Translations under genes and position numbers: made by a program | DNA from: Podospora pseudoanserina | Taxonomy: Eukaryota > Ascomycota > Sordariomycetes > Sordariales > Podosporaceae | Assembly: GCF_035222485.1 (NCBI RefSeq) | Contig: NC_085920.1 | Location: forward strand, 8,790,001 to 8,854,000 | Direction: 5' to 3' | Length of the DNA: 64,000 bases | The notes under the pieces: model-generated | Told to the model about the DNA's origin: nothing | What the model saw: only the letters and a program-made list of their open reading frames with translations | Databases searched by the model: none | Part shown: in pieces, positions 24,130 through 36,229 of the stretch | How positions within the stretch are numbered: the stretch's first letter is position 1 | Layout of the letters: each line of letters starts with the position of its first letter

Positions 24130-24583
24130 GGAACTACAATGGGTTGGTTATACTGGTAGGACAATAGTGCTCATTGAATACGTACATGGAATAACAGATC
24201 ATTCAACGGGCAGAAAGCCGAATACATGCCGTTTCTCTATTTTGGTCCCCTCGGCCTGATGATAAGCTTCTCTTGGCTACGTGCTATCGCCGTCAAGATC
24301 ATGCTGATGGATGCTCGAGCTGCAGGTTCCACTCACTCTAACCTGCTTCGAGAAGTGAAGCTGTGGGTCGGGCCCGTTTGGTCTAGCGTAGCAGGGGTCA
24401 CTGGCATCCCCTGGCGGCGCTTGCTCCGAGCACAACAAGCCCCTGATGAACCGGAAATTGGCTTGGCAGGTTCTCCATTTTTCAAGGTCCAGGCAACTTC
24501 ACTCTTACTTTTGCAGCTCCTCAATCTTTGCACACTTTCTTGAATTCCCATGATGGGAAGATAACGCCTGCCTTTAGCGCAGC
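24130..24583. other. intergenic region
   Basis: Spacer between two genes in the same direction. No supported gene. Confidence 0.4.
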
Positions 24584-26389
24584 ATGTCACTCGTTTATTT
24601 ACTTTTGCAATGTTTTCTTTTTGCGACGGCGACGTTTGCCCATCTTTTGTTCCCCTTTACCCGTGAGAGAAACATCGCCAGATCGATCGATAGCAAAACA
24701 GCAACTGTTCCCGTCTCGGCGTCAGGGCACGTCTTCATCGTCAACGTCACCGTCGGGACCCCCCCACAACCACTGTCGCTTCTCTTGTCACCGTCCTCGC
24801 CTCACACATGGCTTCCCAACGCCGACGAGGCCATGCCTTGTTCGCAAGGCTTCAACCTGCTATCAGGTGGCTTTCATCCCACTGATGTTCTCTCTGGCTC
24901 CGCTTGCAAATGGGGGGCATTCACTAAATCCAAATCGTCGACATTCCAGGGAGCAGAAACGGTGAATTACCAGTTCGACGCGGCATATACCAGCACATTC
25001 ACCGTGCGTGGCAGCAACTTCACCGATACACTAAAGATGGGTGATGTCGAGCTCGACAACTTCCCGATGGGCCTGGTGAATTCAGCCACGAATAATCAAT
25101 GGATCGGGATGCTTGGACTCGGCAATGATGGCACCACGACCTACCCCCGCCGCTCAACCAAATATTATCCCAACTTTGTGGATCGACTGGTATCTTCTGG
25201 AAAGATTGTCACCCAAGCATACAGCATTTGGCTCAACAGTGCGGACGGAGCATCGGGATCTCTGCTTCTAGGTGCCATCGACAAATCGAGGTTCAAGGGC
25301 GAGCTGATACGCCTCAACACCGCTCGAGGTTACGACATCTTTCCCAGCGCCTTCGCCGTCTTATTGAACAGCATCAAAATGCTTGACGATTCGAAAGAGG
25401 CACTCAACTTTGACGAAATCAGGCTGCTCTTTTCCCTCAGCCCTGCCGAATCCTTTTCGATCCTGCCCCGCGAACTCGCCGATCCCATCATCGCTGCAAG
25501 CGGCGCGACCTGGAACACGACTATCGAGAGGGCCACCATTCCGTGTGATGCTGGATCAAAGAATACAAAGCTCAATCTCCGCCTTCAGCTCGAGGGGCCG
25601 GACGGCCCCGTTCTCAACGTTCCCCTCGCAGATCTCATCGTCCCACAGGATGTCACGAACTGGGAGATTGCCGTTGCCACCAACGCTCAAAGTCTCAATA
25701 GAAATACCTGCCTTTTTGGAATTCAAAAGTCGAACAGCGGACAGTTCAACATTGGCAGCGCCCTCTTGCGACGAACCTACATGGTGTTTGATGCAGTCAA
25801 CAAGGAAATCGCCCTTGCTCCTGTCAAGCCTGGGACTTCTGCCACGAAGCCCACCATTGTCCCGTTTGACAAGGCCGGCGCACGCATTCCTTCCTCGAGA
25901 CTTTATTGTGCTGAGGGCAGTGAGTGTGTGTCTGAGTCTTCAATTGCTCCAGACTCAGAAGAAGGCGTGGAGACCGTTGTTGAGGAGGATGAGCCAAATT
26001 CGAACTGGAAAAAGATTGTGATTGGGGTGGTCGTCCCCATTGGTGTATTAGCCATTGCCCTACCCATCATTTATGTCATTATCATGAGACGCAAGCGCCA
26101 GGCAAAGGCAAGGGAAGAAGCCCTCTCACGACAACGAGAAACAGATCACACAGACGGGGAGGATAGCTTCAAGGAGGATGAATATGGTGTCAAGGTTACA
26201 GTGTCCGTCTCTTCAAAGGTGTCAGTGGCGAAGGCACCGCCATCGCCCCAGTTCTTCTTGGGTGTGCCAGGGGGATTTCCCAGTATCCCCGAAGACAGAC
26301 AGTCACAGTATTCTGGAGATGCGCTTCTGGGACCTGATAGCAGGAGTGGGAGTAGGAATGGGAGTGAGAAGGAGGTGTCTAAGTGTTAG
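24584..26389 (+). CDS. membrane-anchored aspartyl-protease-fold protein, catalytically dead
   Basis: Intronless, 601 aa. A signal peptide spans about residues 1-19; the pepsin-type fold follows (VGTPPQP, WIGMLGLG, YSIWLN, GSLLLGAID). At the first active site the usual DTGS is replaced by SPSS (Ser69 in place of Asp); at the second, DSGTT is replaced by SPAES (Ser286 in place of Asp). Both aspartates needed for catalysis are therefore gone. One transmembrane helix lies near 482-505, followed by RRKRQAK and a ~90-residue cytoplasmic tail rich in charged and Ser residues. A receptor or binding role is inferred. The long intact frame argues against a pseudogene. Confidence 0.85.
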   Translation: MSLVYLLLQCFLFATATFAHLLFPFTRERNIARSIDSKTATVPVSASGHVFIVNVTVGTPPQPLSLLLSPSSPHTWLPNADEAMPCSQGFNLLSGGFHPTDVLSGSACKWGAFTKSKSSTFQGAETVNYQFDAAYTSTFTVRGSNFTDTLKMGDVELDNFPMGLVNSATNNQWIGMLGLGNDGTTTYPRRSTKYYPNFVDRLVSSGKIVTQAYSIWLNSADGASGSLLLGAIDKSRFKGELIRLNTARGYDIFPSAFAVLLNSIKMLDDSKEALNFDEIRLLFSLSPAESFSILPRELADPIIAASGATWNTTIERATIPCDAGSKNTKLNLRLQLEGPDGPVLNVPLADLIVPQDVTNWEIAVATNAQSLNRNTCLFGIQKSNSGQFNIGSALLRRTYMVFDAVNKEIALAPVKPGTSATKPTIVPFDKAGARIPSSRLYCAEGSECVSESSIAPDSEEGVETVVEEDEPNSNWKKIVIGVVVPIGVLAIALPIIYVIIMRRKRQAKAREEALSRQRETDHTDGEDSFKEDEYGVKVTVSVSSKVSVAKAPPSPQFFLGVPGGFPSIPEDRQSQYSGDALLGPDSRSGSRNGSEKEVSKC

Positions 26390-26760
26390 CTGGCTATTTG
26401 TTTGTAATTCATTCGTTTATAGGTAATAAAGAACACATAGAGGCCCCATGTTAGTTTTTCTGCCAGGTGTTTCCTTCTGCATTACAAGCCTTACATGTAA
26501 AGCACTTAACTACAGCACTTGCAGTGTGGTATAAAGTATATATAAGAAAAGCCAATGTAGGGGGTTTATATATTATTTAAATATACTATTCCATAATTCT
26601 TTTGCAATGATATTAATTAAAAATTATTTCGCTTTACTTTTATAGGAGTTAAAGTACATCTATAACCCTAACCTAACTCTAGCTACTCTTTTCGATTACA
26701 CCTATATCTTAATTCTACCTTATTAAAAATAATCTCTGTGGTCGTGACAGTGAGCCAGGA
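26390..26760. other. AT-rich degenerate segment
   Basis: About 26520-26740 is strikingly AT-rich compared with its flanks and looks like an old RIP-affected relic. No domain can be read from it. Confidence 0.45.
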
Positions 26761-26903
26761 TCCGGGCGCGGCCCCACACGTGACGAGAGTTGGAGCAATC
26801 AGAAAACGGCCTGCTCGACAGCAACACACGGCTTACAGAAGAACAAAGAAATAATATCTCACCCGTCAACATTGCTGTCATCGCAGCTACCTTAGGGATC
26901 AAG

Positions 26904-27947
26904 ATGGAGTCTACGAGAACACCATCAATCGCCACCAACATATCCACTGCCAACCAACAATGCAAAACGTCGACAAGCATCCTCCCCAGCAGCATGGAGG
27001 GCTACTCGAAAACGGCACATCTGATGGCACAACACGAAGAGTTCGCAATCTTTCGGCAGTTCAAGCAGCTGAACTACCTCTCCCTTCTACACCAACAAGC
27101 CGAGATCATCCACCTCCAAGACAGCCTCTCTCATCTGGTTCAGCGTGACGCCACCCACCCTGAGCGCAGCTCCTATGCCAAGAACTGGTTTTGCCTCTCC
27201 CACGGGACCGACTTCGAGTCAAGGCAACAATGGAAAAAGCTGAAACGCCTCCGGAAAAAACTAGACAAATACAACGACAATCTCTAACAAACAATCCCTC
27301 CTCGCCTCCCTCAACTCTCCACACCCACAGGACCTCGACTTCCTCCGGTCATGGTTCCAACGCCCCGGAATGGGCAGTTTTCCCATCCGCGGCTTAGACC
27401 GCGCAACATGGAACCCTGAGTTCGAGCACGACCTCCTCACTCTTCGACCACGCTTGACCCCCGATCCGATATCAAGTTTCTTCAACAAGCACATCTTCCC
27501 CCTCTTCCACCGCCTCTACGGCCAACGCTTCAAAGATCCAGAATCTGGCCATCTCGGCATTGGCGAGGGGATCTGGACATACCGTGAATCCAAACTCGGA
27601 ATGGTGGTCGATGTTGTCGTTACCGTGGTAGCAAGTCTACTCCCATTGCTCTCAACAGTGGTGTTATTACTAATTGACGAGAGCAAAGACGGGGTCAAAC
27701 TTGGAGTCGTGGTAATTTTTGCCGCAGCGTTCGCCTTCGCGCTGGCGACAATGACCAAAGCAAGGAGGGTGGAGGCTTTTGCTGCTACTGCTGCGTGAGT
27801 TCATAGTCCCACTATCTACCAAAAATAAAATAGACATAGACAGTGCTAACGACAGTCATTTACAGATTTGCTGCGGTAAATGTGGTTTTCTTGACAAGTA
27901 CATCAACACCGTCCTCATGTTCACCCTCAAGGGCGGTAGCGAGGTAG
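26904..27947 (+). pseudogene. DUF6594-family membrane protein, frameshifted
   Basis: The first frame begins at ATG 26904 and shows the DUF6594 start (EGYSKTAHLMAQHEEFAIFRQF) and a helix rich in Leu and Glu. It meets a stop at 27285-27287 right after KLDKYNDNL. The second frame picks up at once with KQSLLASLNSPHPQDLDFL and continues through two membrane helices to 27794; a 71-bp intron (27795-27865) leads to the end at 27947. No GT-AG pair can join the two frames; removal of one T in the run at 27283-27285 would. The family is a fungal membrane protein of unknown function. Either a young pseudogene or a one-base sequence error. Confidence 0.65.
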
Positions 27948-29050
27948 CGTGCACGGACCATGGTCGATACCCCTGAATGGCCCCTCACGCCGTGGACAAA
28001 AAAATGGATACTGCAAGTGTCAGCTAAGGCTTCAGGATAAACAATAGGTGTGTAAAGATAGTCTAAGACCTCTCAAAATGTTGGATAGGATTTAAAAGAT
28101 AGTAAATAGGTCTTACATAATAGTTAAGAGGCCTATCGACTATCTTTCCACACCTCCTAACTATCTTTTAGGCCCTTCTTTCGGTAGCAGTCTCTATTGT
28201 TCTGTCCACGCCGTGCACCTGAATAAATAAACCCCTGAATTTGTGGTACCAAAAGGACATCCTTGCCTGTGGGCAAGGACTGATGGGCTATAGCCCCAGC
28301 TCCACAGAATTGATGTGGAGAAAAAGACGAGTGAAGAGCCTGAAAGGTATGATAAAGAGAAGCAGAGTGTACTTATTGTTACCAATATATGTTCAGATTC
28401 ATCTTGACGAGGCATTCGTCAAATCATGTATGCTCTTACTCAATGAAGCGATTCCCTGAGAAGACTGAATGTTTTCCTTGTACACCTAGGTAATCATTTA
28501 AAAGCTGGGACGTAATCTTGATAACGTTGGGATGAACTCTTTTCTAAATCTCAGAGGTTGTCTATTATTAGCTGGGATAAAGACCACGTAAAAGCGGAGA
28601 TGGAGTCTATTGGTGGTGCTGTGGGTCAAGCAGTCATGAAAAGACTAAAGAAAACTGATGCTTTGGTCTAAGATACAACTATACTTCCCGAGTCACAAGT
28701 CCATATAAGATCGCCGCTTTCTGAAGTAACAATGAGTAGAAATTAGCTACCAAATTGAATTCCGCTTCCGTCTGTTTAGGCAGGCACAAACACGATACCT
28801 ACCTGTGTTCATCAATGTCCAATGGACAATTTCATGAGGATAGAAAAGCAATAAGCTAGTAGAACCTTACATTAAATTACCTTATCAACAATATCGGCGA
28901 TGCTGCTATCCTCTATGACCTGGTTCCCTACTTGTTTCTTGAGCTTTTCGAGCACATTGAAGACATGTTTTTAGATGCATTACCAATCTACCTGTCTCCC
29001 CATCGCTGAGTAGCTAGATAGGTGTGTAGAGATCGAAATATCAGCATGGA
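27948..29050. other. gene-poor region
   Basis: Moderately AT-rich. It holds the foldback repeat near 28.1 kb and the likely 3' flank of the split host gene. Small open frames show no domain. Confidence 0.45.
28046..28155. repeat. foldback/MITE-like inverted repeat
   Basis: A 28-nt left arm (28046-28073) and a 29-nt right arm (28127-28155) are near-perfect reverse complements, sharing the core GACTATCTTT. A second, overlapping inverted pair is built from TAAAAGATAGT (about 28093) and ACTATCTTTTA (about 28160). The whole is ~110-125 bp. No target duplication could be fixed. Confidence 0.55.
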
Positions 29051-29142
29051 TCATACATCCAAGAAGTCTGTGGGAACGCCCGTGCGCGGTAGCCGTTGGT
29101 TTCGGAATCCCCCAATGCAGAGGCACACATTCGGCCTAGTCT
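29051..29142 (-). pseudogene. 3' end of split host gene
   Basis: Joined to the exon that ends at 36583 (one copy of the GTCGG duplication kept), this stretch stays open for about 31 codons and ends in TGA at 29053-29051. It carries a Cys-containing tail (VCLCIGG). It is the end of the host gene at 36583-37617 and has been separated from it by 7.4 kb. Confidence 0.65.
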
Positions 29143-29147
29143 GTCGG
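29143..29147. repeat. target site duplication GTCGG (left)
   Basis: Five-base direct repeat directly flanking the left LTR; its partner is at 36583-36587. Confidence 0.9.
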
Positions 29148-29500
29148 TGTGACAAGGGCTGTAATATCAGGGCTTGGAACTCATGGTTCAATTCAGGCTA
29201 ATAATCTTCAATGGCCTCGAAGAGCGTGATACTGAAAGATGAAGAAGGAAATACAGTCTTGGTGATCCTGAACGCGTATTTTATCCTCCCTTGCCTGGCC
29301 CGTGCCCTTGTGGCCTCAGGCCGCTGCCAAGTCCTTCAATATCATACAGGGCCAGTGGCCTTCCTTTGATAACCGCCATGCCTTCTGATTGTCTGCCTCA
29401 CTTTGACGACTGGTTCACAACGTGCAGTTACCCCTCCTTGCGGTGGTATCGACAGTGTTGTTGGTGGTGGTTGTGGGTGGCTGGCTTTTGCCGTGTGACA
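29148..29500 (-). repeat. 3' LTR of gypsy element
   Basis: 353 bp, begins TGTGACA and ends GTGTGACA on the plus strand. It differs from the other LTR at about six positions. Open frames inside it (29291-29688 and similar) are not genes. Confidence 0.92.
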
Positions 29501-29517
29501 CTATCTCCCCCCTTCTC
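29501..29517 (-). other. polypurine tract
   Basis: On the minus strand this is a purine-rich run, AGAAGGGGGGAGATAG, ending exactly at the start of the 3' LTR. It is the expected primer site for plus-strand DNA synthesis and proves the minus orientation. Confidence 0.8.
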
Positions 29518-32500
29518 ATGCTCGCCCACGAGCTTGATGATGGCTTCAGGCCTCCGTACGTCGGTCCTTGGGCTTGTCAGGGTATTGTACGTGGAAGGCT
29601 TGTAAAGCCGCCTTGGCTCCGTCGCTGTAAAAGTGATCGAAGGGTTCCCACGTCCAGTGTTTCCTTTAAGGCCAACCTTCCCACTTAACTAGATATTTAA
29701 CTTTTTTACCTATTAGGGTCGAATCCATTACCTTTTCCACTTAATAGTCTTCTGCCTTTACCGGCGTAGCTTCTCGCAGGACCTGGTCTGGGTTAGGCAG
29801 TGCCTGGCCGCTAGCGCGATAGGGCTCGATGAGGGAGACGTGGAAGGTATTATGAATTCGCTAGTGCTTAGGGAAAGTCAGTCGGATAGCGGTAGGCGAG
29901 ATTACCTTATAGATTTTAAACGGGCCTAATATCTTTTTATCTAGCTTCTTAAAGGGTCGTCGCGTCTTAGTATATTTAGCGTTTAGTATTATTAATTAAT
30001 CCTATTTAAATAGGGGAGCTTCTTTTCTCTTTAAGTCGGCCTACTACTTTATACGCGAGCGGGTATCCTTTAATAATTTCCGCGCTTCCTTATAAATCTA
30101 GGTTATTTAGTATACGTATAGCTTACTTAAAGGGTTATAAACGGTAATATTCGAGGACGGATTATTAAAAGTAAGGTAGTAACTATAGTTAACGAAAAAA
30201 GGCGATATACCTATAGTCGACTTATAAGCGTTATTATACGCGAATTCTACTATAGGAAGTAATTTATTTTAATTAACTATCTTGTAATTAATAAAGGTAC
30301 GGAGATATATTTTTAATTCTTAATTAACGATCTCTATCTGCCTATTTATTTAGGGGTAAAAGGCTATATTTATACGACTATTAATACTAACGAGCTTTAA
30401 AAAGTCCTTCTATAGGTAGGCAGTAAAGCGTAAGTCTCGATCGGAAATAATATCCGCCGGAACGCCGTAAAGTCGCTAATACTCGTGCGTAAAGATCCGG
30501 ATTAAATCGTTAGTCTTTTTTACTTCTACGTATAGGGGTATAAAGTATATTATCTTCGTAAATATATTTACAATAATCTAGATCGAATTATATCCGGAGG
30601 ATAGTAGTAGGTCCGTAATAAAATCTATAGAAATCGCTCTCTACGGCTTTTAAAAAATTTTTATTAATTAAAGTAGCCCGAAGGTATTATAGCAGGGGTT
30701 TTTATTTTATTAGTACTCTTTATACTTACGTATATATTCGCGGATATTTTAATTTATATTTAATTATTAGAAATTACGCCGTATAAAGTTAATAATTTTA
30801 TTTATTCCTAGGTAGCCAGTAATAATTACGTCGTACTTAGACTTAAAGATTTCGTTATATAACGCGGGGTCCTTAAGGATCCTTAATAGGTTATTATAAT
30901 ATAGTAGGCTATCGTCTATATATTTATTTTTAAATAGTATAGCTAGGTCCCTCGTATATTCGGTATTTTAGTAAGTAGCTATTTTAACTTTAGCGATAAA
31001 ATTATCGTTCTATACTAGTATAACCGGAATACTAGCGAGCTTTATTAAGGAAATTAAAAAGGAAAGTCCTTTATTTAGCGGTAAAAAGTAATAATTTTTT
31101 AAGACCGAAGTAATTAGCTGGTCCTTATCTCCCCCTTTCTTAGGCTAATATTAATCGAGTTTTAAAAGTACGTCGGCTTTACCGTTAAATCGTCCAGGCC
31201 GATATATAATAATAAAGTTATAGGCGGCGAGCTTTTACGCTTACTTTACTTAACGTTTATTTAAAACCTTTGCTATAATAAAGTATATTAGGTTTTAATA
31301 ATCGGAGTACACTTTGATATAATACTCTACCCTCTCGAAGTATCTCCGCTATTTTATAAAATAATCGACTATAGCTAGTAGCTTTTTATCGTATACTTTA
31401 TAGTTTATCTTTAGTTTAATAAGCTTTTTAAAGTAAAAAGTAACTGGGTAAAGCTTACTATTATTTTCCTTTTAAGATATTACTTTACCTAAGGCAAAGT
31501 TAAACGTATTTATCTTTAGGACCGCTAGCTTTACTAGGTCGAAGTAAGCGAAGATAGGAGTAATAATAAAAGCTTCTTTAAGCTTATTAAATACTTTTTC
31601 TATAGTTTATATTTACTTCTATTAACGTATATCGAGCTTTAAGGATACCGTAAGGGCTTAAGTAATAGTAGAGAACCCTTTAATAAAGCGTCGATAAAAG
31701 TTAGCGAAGTTAATAAAGGATTAGGTAGCTTTAAATATAGTAAGTCTCTCTTAGTTTAAAATATAGTCTACCTTCTCCTTAAATATAGAGATCCTATACT
31801 TAAAGATAATATACTTAAGATACTTAACCTACTTTATAGCCTATATATACTTTTTTACTAAAATAATAAAGTTATTCTTTTTTAATTACCGTAATACTTT
31901 TTTCGTAAGCCGGTTATACTTTTCTATAGTTTCGGCGTATATAAGGATATTATTAATATACGTTAATACCTTTATATCGATTAAGTTATTAAGGACTCTA
32001 TGGACTATAGCTTAGAAGGTAGTTAAGGTATTAATTAGCCTAAAATATATAACTGTAAACTCGAAGAGACCGTAGCGGTAGTAGAAGGCTATTTTCTACT
32101 TATTTCCCTCCTTAATTCGTATAAGGTTAAATCTACTTTTAAAATCGATTTTAATAAAGTACTTGGCTCCGGCAAAACGATTTTATAGTTTATTAATAAG
32201 TGATAGAGGATACCTATTAAGGATAGTAATATTATTAAGTGCTTTTTAATTTATTATTAGTCGAAGGTCGTTTTTATACGTTCCTTTCTTTTCGATAGAG
32301 GCGTCTTTATCTATTATAAAGAATAGAGCGCTATAAGGGGACTTAGAAGGCCTAATTTTGCCTTCGGTTAGTATCTTATCTAGCTATACGCGTAGGAACT
32401 TAAACTCTTTATCGCTAAGGGAATAGATAGGCCCCTATAGTAGTATCTTACTATTTATTAAGTTAATCGTATAGTCTTAGGGCTTATAATTAAGTAGCTT

Positions 32501-32641
32501 TTTAAATATATTATAAGGGACTAATAGTATTAAGTCCCGGAAGCGTTCGGGAATAAAACTTCGATCGTCCTTAACGCTAAAAATAATCCTACTAGCCTTT
32601 TTAAGTATCGATAAGTTAGTATATCGTTCGCGATATATAGG

Positions 32642-33147
32642 AGAGGTGTCACAGTTAACCCAACAGCAGGCCGCGCCACATGTGGGGCGCAGGACGCCCC
32701 TAACCTATCGTTAAGGAGGTCAGGGGATAACCAATCAGGGGTAAGCAGAAGTGCTATAGCGCCAAGGCTTATAAGCACTCTGCAGGATACAATATACTAG
32801 GAGTAATTAGAGGGATAGTACGACGAGCACTTCGCAGGATACAATGTGCTAGGAGTGATTAGGGGGATAGCACGACGAGCACTTCGCAGGATGCAATATG
32901 CTAGGAGTGATCGGGGCCGTAGCAGGGCGAGCACCTCACGGTCCTGAGGTCTATATATATAGAGGAACTGGCCAGTGTAGATAGACAGTTCCGCAGTATG
33001 CAATTCAAGCTTGTATTTACGGTATCTAGTGTTTACATTGAGACATCTTGTTGTGCACTGTTTAGCTGCACCGAGCCACGATTATTTAGAAGTGCCTTCG
33101 ACCAGTATCCCTTTCAGAGGTTCTGGATAGGGGTTCGTCACAAGAGG
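32642..33147. mobile_element. solo LTR nested in the gypsy element
   Basis: LTR 32647-33142 (496 bp), starting TGTCACAG and ending TTCGTCACA, flanked by AGAGG at 32642-32646 and 33143-33147. No internal region is left, so it is a solo LTR. It contains about three copies of a ~52-bp tandem unit (sharing GAGCACTTCGCAGGAT) near 32775-32930. Its base composition is far more balanced than the RIP-degraded DNA around it. Its 3' half matches the LTR at 61121-61524. Confidence 0.88.
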
Positions 33148-33763
33148 TAAATATAATCTTTATAGGGTTTTGGTCGTAAAAGCTAGCTAGTTAGTATTTT
33201 TAGAGCTACTAGTATAGTAAAATAATATTATATTTTACGTCGAGTTTATTAATTTCGAATTATAATTTAGTAAAGTAGTTTTTTAAGTGCCTAAATACTA
33301 TAGTATTGGTATATAATACTTCTTTACTAGTATTTCCTTCTTTAGTAAAGGATTAAAGGTAGAACTTAGGAGGGTAACGGAAGGTCTTAATCGCGAGGCG
33401 GGTAATTATATCCTCCGATAAGACGGGAACGGTATTACTAGGATCTAAAAGAACGCGTACCGGGTATTCCCGAAAGCGCGCGTTAGTACCTTCGATAATA
33501 TTTATATTAACGATAGGCCTAGTCCCTACCTTAAGCTAATATCGTAATTATTTATTTTTATCCTTCTTACGAAGGCGCTTAATTCCCGTAACGGTAATAC
33601 TAATAGGCCAATTATATTCTATCGGCGTAATTAAGCGGCCTAATAAAAACCCGTTTTAATATTAAATATATTATCGTTAAGTACTTCGAAGACCGGTAGT
33701 TTATTATCGTTAATATATATTTTAATAGCGTCGATTCGTACTTTCTTTAAAGGTACTAATTCG

Positions 33764-33782
33764 TTTTTTTTTTTTTTTTTTA
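33764..33782. repeat. poly(T) run
   Basis: About 18-19 consecutive T residues inside the gypsy interior; on the minus strand a poly(A) stretch. Confidence 0.8.
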
Positions 33783-36229
33783 GCTTTCCGCTTAACCCCG
33801 GCTACCTTAGGAGGAACCGCGGGAAAGTCGTTATCGGAGATATCCTTTTTAGCGAAGTAAGTAAAGGTATAATAGTTATTGCGACTATATTATTAATATA
33901 TAGAGCCGTCTTTTTTATATTTATTAATATTTTTTTACGAGATCCCTACTAGGGCTTCCTTAACGGTTACCTATTTAATATCCTTTAGATTGGGTCTAGC
34001 GTTAAGTACTTTAGTTAGTACTTTAGTATTTCTTAAAGATAGATTTAACGGTTATTAGGAGCGACTTTAGTAGGGAAGGCCCGACTTCGAGCGTTCCGAG
34101 ATTAAAGTAAGTATATTTTTTCCCGCTCGATAATTAATAGCGATATTAAGGTTAATAAATATATTTTTATAAATATAATTAACTTCCTCGATAGCGTTAA
34201 AGAAGTTATTATTTATCTCCGAAATATTATTTTATCGTAAGTAAATTAATTTAATAATCTCGTCCGGTAATACCTTCGAAATATAATTTTAAAATATAGT
34301 TCCTAACTATTATATTACTTCGTTAAGATTAAAAAGCTTAGTTAAGTATTATAAAATATCTCTATAATACTTAAGTTCCTATATTTTACGGGTATTATAA
34401 TACCTTTTAGCCGTATCCCAGAAGCGCTCTTTAATAGTAATAAAGTAGTTACTTTATATATCTATAAAGCCTAGTTTATATATTTAATTAATTTATTATT
34501 AATATTATATTTAAGTTTTATTTATTAAAAGAGATTTTATTTAATTAATTTTAATTTAGTCGCTAAAGAACCTAATAGGGTAGGAATCTATATAGGCTTT
34601 TACCTTAAGTTATTAGGGCCGGAACTTAGAAAGGTTTTTACTATTATAAGCCTAGAATTTTAATATATATACCGGGTTAACCTAAACCGGTATTTAAGAA
34701 AAGTAACGAATAAGTCGAGTAAAGTCGTTTTAACCCGAGGGACTAAGTAAACGAAGGCGATTACGTCTTACTAGGGGCTCCCTAAGTGGGCCTCCATTCC
34801 CTCCGGGAGGGGGTCGCCTTTTTCGTCGACTATCGTCGAGGTCCTTTAAGTCCAAGCTATTAGGATTAAAAAGTAGTTTTTTATTAACGGCGAAGAATTA
34901 CCGTAGGAAAAGGTTTTCTCCGCCTCTACCGTTAAACTCGGGTACTATACGTATAGGGCTAGCCCGAACGGATTTAAATTAGATATAGGCTTATTGGGCC
35001 GTACGGCGTGTCTGGGTAATCCGTAATGCTTAGATCGTTAAGTATTTCCGGGCTCGCCGAGTTAAAGATAATACTTTTAATAGTATTATTATTAACGGTT
35101 ACGATAGTTATATAAATACTTATTAATTAAGGCTATACTAAACGGAGTCGATATCGGTATCGGGATTTTACTTTAATTACGTACGAAACTCCTTTAAGGC
35201 TTCTTCCGTTAGTTTTTTAACCTACTTTATAACGGTTCGGCCGTATTTATTTAATATAGAGGGGTTAACGAATTTCTTTACTAAAAGTCTATCGATATAT
35301 TAGTCGCGTTAAAGGGCTTAAATCTCGACCTACTTATTAAACTTTTTTTAATATATAATTTCCTTCTCGAAGGTTAATAGAGCCGCTTAATAACGTTTAG
35401 TAAATTCCTAAAGTTACTTAATAGCCTACTGCCGCTAGCGCTTATCTTAAATAATAACCGCGATAGCTTCCTAAATCTTATCCGCGAAGGTAGCACTAGC
35501 GTTTTCGACTTACTACCGGAAATACTGGATTTACTAATCTAAAACTTAGACCCCGAGTTTAACTATATTAACGTAAATAGTATATTATACGCGGATATAC
35601 TTATATTACTACTTAAGGCGTACGAGCTTTTAGCCGTCTATACGGTTTTTATGCTATTATTAAGTAAGTTATTATATACTTTTATAGGTCTCGCTTATAC
35701 GGTAATAGAGTTCGACGATTTAAGGTACTAGATTATAAATAGTATTAGGTAAAGGCTAGATATCGGTAAGGTCGCTTATAATGGCTTTAAAGTCCTAAGG
35801 CGAATAGAGTATAAGCTTTATATAGTCGTTAACCTAAATAGGCTCGGCTAACGGGGAGCGATAGTTTAATATATTATAGGTAAAGATAAACGCGTTATCG
35901 AGTTCTTCTTATAGATTTCGAGCGGTCGCGTACGTAGGTAACGTCGTGGTTAGTGATGTCGGGAGAGGAATATAGGTTGCGTAGTCTAAAATAAAGGGTC
36001 GCGGAATAGGCGACGTATTAAAGGAGTACTTTCCTATAGTAAAGTCGGAGTCTTTATCGTCGTTAACCCAAGAGTTATAAAGTAATAGAACGAATCCTTT
36101 AATAATATCTAAGGGTGGAGCTAATAATAACGTGGTAGATATTAATAAAGGAAGAAAGCGGGGTAAGTGGTAATAGCGCTATAGTGTTGTAATATATTGT
36201 TTGTCGTCTTTGGTTGTTTGAAGATTATA

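Noticed and set aside
26655-26685. Telomere-like CCCTAA/CCTAA words
   Set aside because: Only two or so imperfect units in AT-rich DNA; too short to call an internal telomere tract.
29291-29688. Open frames inside the left LTR, repeated at 36373-36648
   Set aside because: They are the same LTR sequence in two places and run into unrelated DNA; not genes.
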